A DNA stretch of 20,008 nt from Spirochaetaceae bacterium (GTDB lineage: Bacteria > Spirochaetota > Spirochaetia > B11-G9), in contig JAUVLL010000012.1 in NCBI GenBank assembly GCA_030600745.1, forward strand, positions 1-20,008, read 5' to 3'. The position numbers and the translations under genes were made by a program. Shown piece by piece: positions 7,536 to 15,274 of this stretch (position 1 is its first letter; every line of letters begins with the position of its first letter). The notes beneath the pieces are model-generated. The model was not told where the DNA came from. It ran no database searches and was given only the letters and a program-made list of their open reading frames with translations.

Positions 7536-8030
7536 TTATACGGGTTGGGAAATCTTACTTATTGTTTCCAAAAGCTCATGAAAATTTGACTTCACCGTTG
7601 CTGATAAATTTTCACCGTAACTTAAATCCCCCGGCTGAACACCCACAATAACAAGTTCCGGATTTATGTCGAGTTCTTTTGCAAGTTTAATTAGTTCTGC
7701 AATTCCAAAACCATGGGTTGAGAGAGAGTCAGTGTTTATACTGATAACTGCTTCGTCAGGAGTAAACACTTTAATTGTTCCGGGTGGAAGCCCCATCTCT
7801 ACTGCATCAATGATAATTATTTTGTTATAATCTTTTAAATATTCAATAAGACCCAGCCCGTCAGTCCCACCGTTAATCAAATTGACATCAGAGGGCAGAT
7901 TATAACTGTTATTTTTTTTAGTACTGCTTTCTGTAAACCACCGGATCACTTCCGGGCCTATCCCGTCATCCCGGCGCAGGGGATTTCCCACACCGAGAAT
8001 AAGGGTCTCTTTTTTATTTTTTCCCATCAT
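7536..8030 (-). CDS. [NiFe]-hydrogenase maturation endopeptidase (family M52)
   Basis: This protease removes the C-terminal tail of the hydrogenase large subunit after nickel insertion. The 164-residue length fits family M52 (HycI/HyaD/HoxW/HydD). Visible signatures are the G-V-G-N-P-L-R-R-D-D-G-I-G motif near the N-terminus, whose first-region acidic residue binds Ni, an I-I-D-A-V segment carrying the second acidic ligand, the S-T-H-G histidine near the middle, and G-V-Q-P-G-D near the C-terminus. It is the last gene of the operon, directly after its presumed substrate. The first 17 nt overlap the large-subunit gene. Two adjacent ATGs (8030, 8027) are possible starts, and neither has a good Shine-Dalgarno site, so translation is probably coupled to the alpha gene. 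Confidence 0.93.
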   Translation of the reverse strand: MMGKNKKETLILGVGNPLRRDDGIGPEVIRWFTESSTKKNNSYNLPSDVNLINGGTDGLGLIEYLKDYNKIIIIDAVEMGLPPGTIKVFTPDEAVISINTDSLSTHGFGIAELIKLAKELDINPELVIVGVQPGDLSYGENLSATVKSNFHELLETISKISQPV

Positions 8031-9324
8031 TTATAAATTCAACATCGAGCAGATGGCATGAACATGATATACATGGATCGTAGGCACGGACCAGCATCTC
8101 CATATCAAGAGTCAACTCTTCCCTTGTGCGATTGCCCAGGGCCGCCGGAACAATGGCTTCCATATCATCCTCAATATTCTGCAGGTTCTGGGCTGTGGGA
8201 ATTACACAGTTTGCTTCAATTATATATCCTGCATCATCGTATGTATATTCATGGAAAAGAATACCTCTTGGTACTTCTACAGCTCCAACTCCTGTACATT
8301 TTTTTAGTACCGGTTTAACTGGTTCTTCATTCTTTATTCCGGTATTAAGCATATCTTTAATAATTAGTTCACATTCATCTACAATATGAACAAGTTCGAT
8401 TAGCTGGGCAACTGTATTCATATAGGGGTTGTAACAAATTGGTTTAAGTCCCAGGTCTTCGGCCACAGTTTTTGCAGTACTGCTCAGCCACTCATAATTA
8501 TTATTAAACCTGGCAAGAGCACCAACCATGTAGGAGTTTCTGCTGAATTTAGCTCTTTTCGCAGTAGAGTGGGGAACAAGGTACTCATTTGTTACCTTTC
8601 TGTAATCCTTATATGAAACTTCTCCCTTGTCACTGGAAAAAATATTTCCGTCTATAAAAGCATATTCACCCTTCTTATACATAGATATATACTCTGTTTC
8701 CCGGATAAAATCAGGCAGCTGTAAAGTCTTAATCAATGCAGTTCCAGCTAATAGTTCTCCTCTTGAATCCTTTATTCTTTCAAGTATTTTCTCAAGCTTT
8801 TCAACTGTAGGCATTTTTGTAAATCCACCGGGTGTTATGGATATTGGGTGAACAAGCCGACCTGCTATCGTATCACCAATATCATGTCCAAGCTTTTTAA
8901 GCTTTAATGCAGACAAAACTACATCTTTATGAGTGGAGATCAACGGAAACACAGAATTGACACCTACGAAGTCAGGAACAGCGAGGAAGTAAACATGAAG
9001 TACGTGGGACTCGAAATACTGTCCCATGTCCAGAAGGGTTTTAAGCTGTCTGTTCTGCTTTGACAGCTCTATCCCGAAGGCATCCTCTGTGGCTTTCACA
9101 GATGCAAGCTGATGTCCAACCGAGCAGATGCCGCATATCCTGGATGTAATTATAGATGCCTCTGTGTAGTGGCGTCCTTTCAGCATTGCTTCAAAAAATC
9201 GTGGTGCTTCAACTATTTCAAGTTTGCACTCCTTTACAACACCGTTATCAACATCAATCTTTATATTTCCATGTCCTTCAACCCGGGTAATATGATTTAC
9301 ATCTATTTTAATTGTTTCCCCCAT
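8014..9324 (-). CDS. hydA: [NiFe]-hydrogenase large (alpha) subunit, group 3b type
   Basis: This is the catalytic subunit carrying the Ni-Fe(CN)2CO site for reversible H2 oxidation in the cytoplasm. At 436 residues it is typical for group 3b. The N-terminal nickel motif R-I-C-G-I-C-S-V-G-H (Cys64, Cys67) and the C-terminal motif D-P-C-I-S-C-S-C-H (Cys418, Cys421, His424) are intact. The 12 residues after His424 are the expected tail removed by the M52 protease encoded next. D-P-C-[hydrophobic]-S-C is the form I associate with group 3b. No twin-arginine signal or membrane partner is present. Start: ATG 9324 with AAGGAGG seven bases upstream, 2 nt after the delta-subunit stop. The symbol hydA follows Pyrococcus sulfhydrogenase use and must not be confused with [FeFe]-hydrogenase HydA. 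Confidence 0.95.
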   Translation of the reverse strand: MGETIKIDVNHITRVEGHGNIKIDVDNGVVKECKLEIVEAPRFFEAMLKGRHYTEASIITSRICGICSVGHQLASVKATEDAFGIELSKQNRQLKTLLDMGQYFESHVLHVYFLAVPDFVGVNSVFPLISTHKDVVLSALKLKKLGHDIGDTIAGRLVHPISITPGGFTKMPTVEKLEKILERIKDSRGELLAGTALIKTLQLPDFIRETEYISMYKKGEYAFIDGNIFSSDKGEVSYKDYRKVTNEYLVPHSTAKRAKFSRNSYMVGALARFNNNYEWLSSTAKTVAEDLGLKPICYNPYMNTVAQLIELVHIVDECELIIKDMLNTGIKNEEPVKPVLKKCTGVGAVEVPRGILFHEYTYDDAGYIIEANCVIPTAQNLQNIEDDMEAIVPAALGNRTREELTLDMEMLVRAYDPCISCSCHLLDVEFINDGKK

Positions 9325-9326
9325 GG

Positions 9327-10076
9327 TTACACCTCCTTAGCCTTGTTTTCTTCGGTCATGAAGAGATTCATGGAGTCCATTATCAGATTCATATCGAGTC
9401 CGTATTTTTCCATAATATCCTTTTGTGAGTTGATGTTCGGATTGGGTATTAATCCCCTGCATCCGATGCATACACCACCGTTGGAGATGCATATGGCGTT
9501 ACATCCCGCTCTTACAACCGGTCCAAGACAGGTCTTCCCTAATTCATAAACACAGGTATTTTCATTCATCTTGCACTCAACACAGACAGGGTAAGTAGGC
9601 AGTCCGGGAGCTTTACCCAGTACCAGATTTTTTACCACCTTAACAAATTCCCCTACATCTACCGGGCAGCCTGGAATAAAGGCATCTACCTTGATTGCGG
9701 CCGATACAGGCAGAGCTTTTTTATTTGTTTCATACAATGCAGGGTTGTCAGGGTAAACTATTTTCTGAACACCCTCTCTTGTCTGATTGTTTCTTAGACT
9801 GTTAATTCCACCAATATGGGCACAGGCGCCCATTGCAATTACAACACTGGCAGTTTCCCGTATCTTTTTAAGTCTCTTTAGGTCTTTGTCTCTGGAGAAA
9901 CTTCCTTCAATTATAGCAATATCGTAAGTGCTTGATTTTTCGCTCATTGCTTCTCTGAACTCTACAATATCAATGATATCCAGAAGTTGCAAAAGTTCGG
10001 TTTCCAGGTTTAAAATAGATAATTGACATCCCTCGCAGGATGTAAAGTCAAAGAAAGCTACCTTTGGTTTATTCAT
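9327..10076 (-). CDS. hydD: [NiFe]-hydrogenase small (delta) subunit, three Fe-S clusters
   Basis: This electron-transfer subunit pairs with the large subunit and relays electrons to the diaphorase part. The 249-residue protein lacks a Tat signal, as expected for cytoplasmic group 3 enzymes. Proximal-cluster ligands are seen as C14-E-G-C17, G-A-C85 and P-G-C137-P. Eight more cysteines (165, 168, 175, 183 and 192, 196, 203, 206) fit two further [4Fe-4S] clusters, including the C-L-G-P-V and C-I-G-C-R-G stretches typical of the F420/NAD(P)-linked group 3 small subunits. Its ATG shares one base with the TAA stop of the beta-gamma gene and follows a GAGGAGG ribosome site. It lies between the beta-gamma and alpha genes, giving the order beta-gamma-delta-alpha known from sulfhydrogenase operons. 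Confidence 0.94.
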   Translation of the reverse strand: MNKPKVAFFDFTSCEGCQLSILNLETELLQLLDIIDIVEFREAMSEKSSTYDIAIIEGSFSRDKDLKRLKKIRETASVVIAMGACAHIGGINSLRNNQTREGVQKIVYPDNPALYETNKKALPVSAAIKVDAFIPGCPVDVGEFVKVVKNLVLGKAPGLPTYPVCVECKMNENTCVYELGKTCLGPVVRAGCNAICISNGGVCIGCRGLIPNPNINSQKDIMEKYGLDMNLIMDSMNLFMTEENKAKEV

Positions 10077-11956
10077 TACAGTGCCTCCTCTTTATTTTCT
10101 ATATCTGAGAATCGAAATACAGGACCTTCCTGGCAGACATATATATCATCAATCTGGCAGTGACCGCATTTGCCTACACCGCACTTCATCCTCCTCTCTA
10201 AGGATACAAACATGTTATTAGTAGTAAGCCTTTGTTTCTTTAGAGTTTGAATTACATATTTATACATAACAGGAGGACCGCAGATAATGGCAATCGTATT
10301 ATCGGGATTAAAATCAACCATTGGAATAAGTTCTGTAATCAAACCGCAGTGCTGGAGCCATTTATCCTCGGAGATATCGACAGTCTCAAGAATTTCTACA
10401 TTATTCCTCATCTCTGCAATATATTCCAGTTCATCCGTAAACATCCGGGCAGAAGGTGTTTTGCATCCATACAGGATTGAAAGTTTTTCGTACTTCTCCG
10501 GATGTTTTAGTGTTAAATTAATCAAAGATCTTAGAGGTACATAGCCTATGCCTCCGGCAATATACAGTATATGTTTTCCCTCCATCTCTTTCTGGATTTT
10601 TTCATCAAAACCATGTCCAAAGGGACCGCGAATAAACAGATTTTCACCAGTTTTAAAGGTTTTAAGTTTATTAGTTACATCTCCAACAGCTCTTATAACC
10701 ATCTCGAAGCGATTACCGTAACTGGGAGGTGATGAAATAGAAATTGCCGCCTCTCCAATTCCAAGTATTGAGAGTTGAACAAACTGACCTGGTTCATGAC
10801 CCAGGCTTCGTCCATTATCAAACTCTACTTCAAAAAATTTCTCGTTTTCGGTGAACTGCTCTATTCTGGTTATTGTAACTTTTTCCGGTAGATACAGATT
10901 ATTATTTTTCACCTCAAGCTTTAATGTTTTACTGGTTTTTATTAGTTCTTCTACAATGGTAACAGGTGAGATGTCTGCAAGGCATGCTCTTACGCATCGA
11001 CCGCAGCCAACGCAGACTGACTGTCCGTGTTTTTTCATAAGGAAATTAAATTTTCTATTGATCCTGTGCTTTACTCTGTTTTCAACTTCTTCCCTGAAGT
11101 TTTCACCACCGGCAACTTCAGCAAAACTCCGGAGCATACAGGCGTCCCATCGACGAAGTCTGTCTCCTACCTTCATGCTTAATGCGAGTTCATCAATTAC
11201 ATCAAAACAATAACAGGTGGGGCATACCATTATGCAGGAACCGCAGCTTAAGCATCTTTCTGCTTCTGTTTCCCAAATTTTATGATTGGAATTCTCTTCA
11301 AATATTTCAGGAAGATTATCAAGATCCTCCCATGGACCGCCCGCTTTGGCGAAGGCTTCCTTCTTTTCGATATTAAACTTTGCCAGAGCCGCATAATCAA
11401 AAAGACTGGAGTCAAAATAGTTTTCCGCAAAATCCCTGCCCTTGTCAGTCATTATTGTCATGGAATAATTGTTACCAATATCATGGAGCATTATATCGAA
11501 TCCGGATTCAGGGTTTTGTGAATTAACACGATAGCAGAAAGCATCTTCATCACAGACAGACTTACAATCTATTCCGATAATTACAGAGTTTTCCCTCTTT
11601 GACAGATAGTTCGGATCTCCATGACTTTCGGAGAATGCTTCATCAAGAATTTTTATACCTGTAATATCACATGGTCTTACACCAAAAAGTACTATTTTCT
11701 CGGGATTTGTTTTTGCAGTAACCTTTCCATCGAAGGTGTACTCCAGTATAACTTCCTCCTGAGGGAAAAAGAATTTTTTGGGAGAGAGTACCGTAGGAGT
11801 GTAATCCTGTTCGATCTTCCTGACATCTGTTACATAGTCGAAAAGAACTTTCCCATCCTTTTTTGTTAATGCAGCGATTTTGTACTCTCCCAGAGCTCTT
11901 CCCAGTCCATCGAAGACACCGTCCTTTGTTGACTGCTTGTTTAATACTGTGGTCAT
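10076..11956 (-). CDS. Fused beta-gamma subunit of NAD(P)-linked [NiFe]-hydrogenase (HydB-HydG fusion)
   Basis: The 626-residue polypeptide joins two subunits that are separate genes in the classical group 3b enzymes. Residues 1 to about 345 are the beta subunit (HydB/AsrA-like): a G-V-R-P-C-D-I-T segment near 95, then two [4Fe-4S] motifs, C235-x2-C238-x2-C241-x3-C245 and C315-x2-C318-x2-C321-x3-C325. Residues from about 355 to 626 are the gamma subunit (HydG/AsrB-like): an FAD-binding barrel with P-G-Q-F-V-Q-L-S and an I-S-I-S-S-P-P stretch, an NAD(P)-binding part with Y-I-A-G-G-I-G-Y-V-P and I-C-G-P-P-V-M, and a C-terminal [2Fe-2S] site C592-x4-C597-x2-C600-x7-C608. It would exchange electrons between NAD(P)H and the delta-alpha dimer. 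The frame is continuous across the junction with no stop. Its ATG overlaps the hypB stop by 4 nt, with GGAGG upstream. Confidence 0.92.
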   Translation of the reverse strand: MTTVLNKQSTKDGVFDGLGRALGEYKIAALTKKDGKVLFDYVTDVRKIEQDYTPTVLSPKKFFFPQEEVILEYTFDGKVTAKTNPEKIVLFGVRPCDITGIKILDEAFSESHGDPNYLSKRENSVIIGIDCKSVCDEDAFCYRVNSQNPESGFDIMLHDIGNNYSMTIMTDKGRDFAENYFDSSLFDYAALAKFNIEKKEAFAKAGGPWEDLDNLPEIFEENSNHKIWETEAERCLSCGSCIMVCPTCYCFDVIDELALSMKVGDRLRRWDACMLRSFAEVAGGENFREEVENRVKHRINRKFNFLMKKHGQSVCVGCGRCVRACLADISPVTIVEELIKTSKTLKLEVKNNNLYLPEKVTITRIEQFTENEKFFEVEFDNGRSLGHEPGQFVQLSILGIGEAAISISSPPSYGNRFEMVIRAVGDVTNKLKTFKTGENLFIRGPFGHGFDEKIQKEMEGKHILYIAGGIGYVPLRSLINLTLKHPEKYEKLSILYGCKTPSARMFTDELEYIAEMRNNVEILETVDISEDKWLQHCGLITELIPMVDFNPDNTIAIICGPPVMYKYVIQTLKKQRLTTNNMFVSLERRMKCGVGKCGHCQIDDIYVCQEGPVFRFSDIENKEEAL

Positions 11957-12615
11957 TTTCTGATACCTCCATCAATGGCTTTTCTCCTAACCCACTCGAA
12001 CCACCCGGAAAGCCCTTCATTCTTAGTGCAGGATGTTTCAATGACAGGCAGGTTTTTATTTATTTTTTCCAGATCCTTGTAGAAGGATTCTTTATTGAAG
12101 TTTGTATATGGCTTCAGATCCATTTTATTAAGGATCAGAAGCTCTGATTCCCGGAAGAGAAGGGGATACTTTGCTGGTTTATCATCTCCTTCGACAGTAC
12201 TCAGCATGGCAACTTTTGCATTTTCTCCAATATCGAATTCTGACGGGCAGACAAGATTACCGACATTTTCAATAAAAATTATATCAAGATCATCCAGATC
12301 AAACTGCATGAGAGCTTTCTTAATACTCATGGAATTTAAATGACATGCTCCATCAGTGTTTATAACAACAAGGGGTATCCTGTACTTTTCAAGTCTTTCA
12401 GCATCTCTGGCAGTTGTAATATCCCCTTCAATAACTGCAATGGAGTATTTATCTTTAAAATGTTCCACTGTCTTTTCCAGCAGGGTTGTCTTTCCTGAGC
12501 CCGGAGAACTTATAAGATTAAGAAGCAGAATTTTCTTCTTATTCAGTAGTTCCTTAATTTCTCCGGCTCTGTCATTGTTCTCTTCCAGAACTGCTTTCAT
12601 AATTGTAATTTCCAT
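11953..12615 (-). CDS. hypB: Hydrogenase nickel-insertion GTPase HypB
   Basis: HypB is a cytoplasmic SIMIBI-class GTPase that, with HypA, delivers nickel to the large-subunit precursor. Visible motifs (numbered from the upstream ATG at 12618) are P-loop S-P-G-S-G-K-T (38-44), E-G-D-I (64-67), the G-A-C92-H93-L-N metal-binding site at the dimer interface, E-N-V-G-N-L-V-C-P (117-125) and N-K-M-D (164-167). The N-terminus has neither the C-x2-C-G-C high-affinity nickel site of E. coli HypB nor a His-rich stretch. Two tandem ATGs exist (12618 and 12615). The GGAGG at 12624-12620 is 1 nt from the first and 4 nt from the second, so I prefer 12615. It overlaps hypA at its start and the beta-gamma gene at its end. 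Confidence 0.95.
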   Translation of the reverse strand: MEITIMKAVLEENNDRAGEIKELLNKKKILLLNLISSPGSGKTTLLEKTVEHFKDKYSIAVIEGDITTARDAERLEKYRIPLVVINTDGACHLNSMSIKKALMQFDLDDLDIIFIENVGNLVCPSEFDIGENAKVAMLSTVEGDDKPAKYPLLFRESELLILNKMDLKPYTNFNKESFYKDLEKINKNLPVIETSCTKNEGLSGWFEWVRRKAIDGGIRK

Positions 12616-12959
12616 CATACCTCCCCTTCAATACTTTCTATTAACAGGTCTTTACCCGATATAGTTTCGAGTTCGGCTGAATCACATGAGATGCAGAGAT
12701 AAGTGTTGTCTTTTACAGTAAATTCCAGCCCGCAGGACCGGCATTTCATTTTTATATCCACTCTTTCAATATCCAGAAATGCACCAGCGGCTATTGTATT
12801 TTTGGAAACAGAATCAAATGCAAATTTCATCAGATCAGGAGCCAGATGTCTCTGGCGTCCCACTTTTAGACTTACCTTTGATATTTTTGATAAATTATTA
12901 CTTTCTGCAGTTTCAAGGATTATTTTAAAAATGTTTGATACTACTGTCAGTTCATGCAT
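12615..12959 (-). CDS. hypA: Hydrogenase nickel chaperone HypA
   Basis: HypA is a small nickel-binding and zinc-structured protein that hands nickel to the large subunit together with HypB. The start is ATG 12959, which gives the conserved M-H-E-L N-terminus; His2 is the known nickel ligand, so the in-frame ATG two codons upstream (12965) is rejected. The resulting 114 residues are the normal family length. Zinc ligands are C73-x2-C76 and C89-x2-C92. The ATG shares one base with the TGA of hypE, and a GAGGA ribosome site lies inside the end of hypE. The C-terminus overlaps the hypB start. Confidence 0.95.
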   Translation of the reverse strand: MHELTVVSNIFKIILETAESNNLSKISKVSLKVGRQRHLAPDLMKFAFDSVSKNTIAAGAFLDIERVDIKMKCRSCGLEFTVKDNTYLCISCDSAELETISGKDLLIESIEGEV

Positions 12960-13963
12960 CAGCATATCCTCGGCAGCTGGATACCTGCCGGTATATCTAT
13001 TATTCGACTTCCGCCAATTTCAGTTTCAAGAACAACTCTGCCCGGGTGTTTATTGACTATGGTTCCAATTACCTGACTTTTTTTACCAAATGGGTGGGAT
13101 TTCATGGTACTAAGAATATCTTCCCAGCCTTCCCCTGCGACAATTATAACCTTTCCTTCATTTGCAAGGTGCAGGGGATCGAAACCCAGAAACTCACAAA
13201 GGCCGCGGGTGTTTTCTGCCAGAGGTATCGAATTTTCAACTAATTTCACTCCGAAGTCAACTTTTTCAGCCAGCTCGTTGAGAACTGCTGCAAGGCCTCC
13301 TCTGGTGGCGTCTCTCATAAAATGGATACTGTCATTTACAGCCAGGCAGTTTTCGATCAGGTTATTAAGGGCTGCACAGTCAGTTTTGATATCATTTGTA
13401 AATGAGTTTCTAATTGAAAGAACTGAAAGACCATGATCACCGATATTTCCGTTTATCAGTATTTTATCTCCAGGTTTTACATTTATACCAAAGCCTATAG
13501 ATCTGTGTTTTGGTTTTAAGAAACCCACACCTGCAGTATTTATAAACATCCTATCGCATGCACCCCTCTCTACGACCTTCGTGTCTCCGGTTACAATGAT
13601 TACACCTGCTGCTTTAGCTGTTTCAGCCATAGATTCTACGATTTGTTCCAGTTCGCTTATTTCAAGGCCCTCTTCCAGAATAAATGAACAACTGAGATAC
13701 CGGGGTACTGCTCCGGATACAGCCAGATCATTTACTGTGCCGCAGACTGCCAGTTTCCCTATATCCCCTCCCGGAAAATGAATGGGATTAACTACATAGG
13801 AATCTGTTGTAAATGCTGTAATACCAGTGGTTGTATCAAAAACAGCAGAATCGGTCATTCCGGAAGGTCCGGAATTTCCAAAGTAATCAGTAAACATTTT
13901 AATAAGATCCATAGTAAGCTTTCCGCCGCTTCCGTGATCAAGGGTTACAATATTAGAACTCAT
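12959..13963 (-). CDS. hypE: Carbamoyl-dehydratase HypE (cyanide ligand synthesis)
   Basis: HypE dehydrates the carbamoyl group placed by HypF on its C-terminal cysteine to a thiocyanate, the source of the CN ligands of the Ni-Fe site. The 334-residue protein has the PurM/ThiL-like fold signatures: D-H-G-S-G-G-K near the N-terminus, F-T-T-D-S-Y-V-V, G-T-V-N-D-L-A-V-S-G-A, V-T-G-D-T-K-V-V and a D-A-T-R-G-G-L segment. It ends in P-R-I-C, with the obligatory C-terminal Cys334. The start ATG overlaps the hypD stop by 4 nt (ATGA). It sits between hypD and hypA, as in many hyp operons. Confidence 0.96.
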   Translation of the reverse strand: MSSNIVTLDHGSGGKLTMDLIKMFTDYFGNSGPSGMTDSAVFDTTTGITAFTTDSYVVNPIHFPGGDIGKLAVCGTVNDLAVSGAVPRYLSCSFILEEGLEISELEQIVESMAETAKAAGVIIVTGDTKVVERGACDRMFINTAGVGFLKPKHRSIGFGINVKPGDKILINGNIGDHGLSVLSIRNSFTNDIKTDCAALNNLIENCLAVNDSIHFMRDATRGGLAAVLNELAEKVDFGVKLVENSIPLAENTRGLCEFLGFDPLHLANEGKVIIVAGEGWEDILSTMKSHPFGKKSQVIGTIVNKHPGRVVLETEIGGSRIIDIPAGIQLPRIC

Positions 13964-15051
13964 ACAGCCCCCCTTGCATATTTATACCAGGCTGCACAGG
14001 ATCCTTCACTTGAGACCATGCATGCGCCAACGGGATCGACAGGTGTGCAGGCTTTACTGAAAAGAGGGCAATCTACAGGTGTTTTTAACCCTTTTAGGAT
14101 TTCTCCGCAGATACATCCTTTGTCTTTATCTGAGTGGGTTCTTGGAAGAGATTCAAAAAGCTGTCCTGCATCAAAGGCTTTAAATTCATCTGTTAATGAA
14201 AGGCCGCTGTCAGGAATGGTACCAATTCCCCTCCACCAGTCATCACTGGTTTCAAATACACGGTACATTATTTTTTGTGCTTTAATATTCCCTTCCGGTT
14301 TAACTGCGCGGCAATACTGATTCTCAAGTTCAGGCCGGCCTTTTTCGATCTGATGAACAAGCATATAGATAGATTGAAGTATATCAAGAGGTTCAAATCC
14401 TGATACTACACAACCCAGGGCGTAGTTTTTTACAATTGGTTCGTAAATCTGCGTACCTGTTATTACGCTTACATGTCCGGGACAAATGTAGCCGTCAATG
14501 TTAACTCCTTCATCAATCAGTGCTGCCATTACAGGGGGCATAATCTTATGAGCGCTTAGAATATAAAAATTATCCAGACCAATCTCTGTTGCCTGAAGTA
14601 TAGCTGCAGCACTTAAGGGAGCTGTTGTTTCAAAGCCTATCCCCGGGAATACAATCTTTTTATCTCTGTTATCTTCTGCAATTTTTATAGCGTCCAGAAC
14701 TGAATATACAATTCGAATATCTCTGCCTGCTGATTTTTCTCTGTACAGGGAGGTTTCTGTGCCGGGAACTCTAATTAAATCTCCCAGAGTTGTCAGGATT
14801 ACATCATCAATTTTGCTGCAGGCCACTGTATCATCAATAAAATATCTGGAGGTAACACAAACAGGACAACCGGGACCGGAAAGAAGTTTAATATTTTCAG
14901 GCAGGAGTGAGGGGATACCGAACTTGTGTATGGACATGGTATGGCCGCCGCATACTTCCATTAATGTAATGTCTTTAATTGAGATATCCCTGATAGCTTC
15001 AACTGCTTCATCAATGAGTTTTTTATTTCTGAATTCATCAATAAATTTAAT
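13960..15051 (-). CDS. hypD: Fe-S scaffold protein HypD, apparently started at an ATT codon
   Basis: HypD with HypC assembles the Fe(CN)2CO group. Core motifs are M-E-V-C34-G-G-H-T, G-P-G-C62-P-V-C65, F-P-G-I-G-F-E-T-T-A-P, P-G-H-V-S-V-I-T-G and a C-terminal cysteine cluster (C-I-C-G, C-P-L-F-S-K-A-C, G-A-C, G-S-C). The only standard start, ATG 14961, begins at M-E-V-C and would drop about 30 conserved residues. Upstream, the frame stays open and encodes K-F-I-D-E-F-R followed by I-T-L-M-E-V-C-G-G-H-T, which matches the usual HypD N-terminus. An in-frame TGA lies at 15057-15055, and the interval has no ATG, GTG or TTG codon. ATT 15051 sits 7 nt after an AAGGAG site and gives 363 residues, the normal HypD length. 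It overlaps the hypC stop by 5 nt. Confidence 0.93.
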   Translation of the reverse strand: MKFIDEFRNKKLIDEAVEAIRDISIKDITLMEVCGGHTMSIHKFGIPSLLPENIKLLSGPGCPVCVTSRYFIDDTVACSKIDDVILTTLGDLIRVPGTETSLYREKSAGRDIRIVYSVLDAIKIAEDNRDKKIVFPGIGFETTAPLSAAAILQATEIGLDNFYILSAHKIMPPVMAALIDEGVNIDGYICPGHVSVITGTQIYEPIVKNYALGCVVSGFEPLDILQSIYMLVHQIEKGRPELENQYCRAVKPEGNIKAQKIMYRVFETSDDWWRGIGTIPDSGLSLTDEFKAFDAGQLFESLPRTHSDKDKGCICGEILKGLKTPVDCPLFSKACTPVDPVGACMVSSEGSCAAWYKYARGAV

Positions 15052-15274
15052 AGTTCAGCTCCTTTTTCTTAATTTCCTGCATAAGATACAGAGTATCATT
15101 AGCTTCTGCCTCATCAATTTTGGCAATTCCATATCCTGAATGTATAAGGATAAAATCACCCACATTTACATTCTCAACAAGTCTAATGCTTGCGTTATAC
15201 ATGGTCCCCCCTACACTGACTTCTGCCATATCGCCATCTATTGACAGTACTTCGGCCGGTATGCTCAGACACAT
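15047..15274 (-). CDS. hypC: Hydrogenase assembly chaperone HypC
   Basis: HypC is a small chaperone that carries the Fe(CN)2CO unit with HypD and binds the large-subunit precursor. The 75 residues begin M-C-L-S-I-P, whose Cys2 is essential for complex formation with HypD. They contain G-D-F-I-L-I-H45-S-G-Y-G-I-A-K-I, the second family hallmark. GGAG six bases before the ATG gives a clear ribosome site. Its first 10 nt overlap the 3' end of hypF, and its last 5 nt overlap the proposed hypD start. Only one hypC-type gene is seen in the window. Confidence 0.96.
   Translation of the reverse strand: MCLSIPAEVLSIDGDMAEVSVGGTMYNASIRLVENVNVGDFILIHSGYGIAKIDEAEANDTLYLMQEIKKKELNY
15059..15064 (-). promoter_or_regulatory. 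Ribosome binding site (AAGGAG) supporting the ATT start of hypD
   Basis: AAGGAG on the minus strand lies inside the last codons of hypC, with a 7-nt spacer to the ATT at 15051. The spacing is ideal for that codon, and no ATG, GTG or TTG occurs in the hypD frame within reach. The ATT overlaps the hypC TAT-TAA end, so ribosomes ending hypC could restart there. Confidence 0.6.

Noticed and set aside
9112..9549. Plus-strand ORF of 145 codons across the alpha-delta junction
   Set aside because: It is a shadow of two strongly supported minus-strand hydrogenase genes and has no family motifs. The same applies to other opposite-strand ORFs within 8058-17302.
10076..11956. Anaerobic sulfite reductase AsrA-AsrB
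   Set aside because: The beta-gamma polypeptide is homologous to AsrA/AsrB, but it is joined to delta and alpha hydrogenase genes and no AsrC-type siroheme subunit is present.
13960..14961. HypD starting at ATG 14961 (333 residues)
   Set aside because: This would begin at M-E-V-C and lose about 30 conserved residues that are clearly encoded upstream in the same frame, and no ribosome site fits it.
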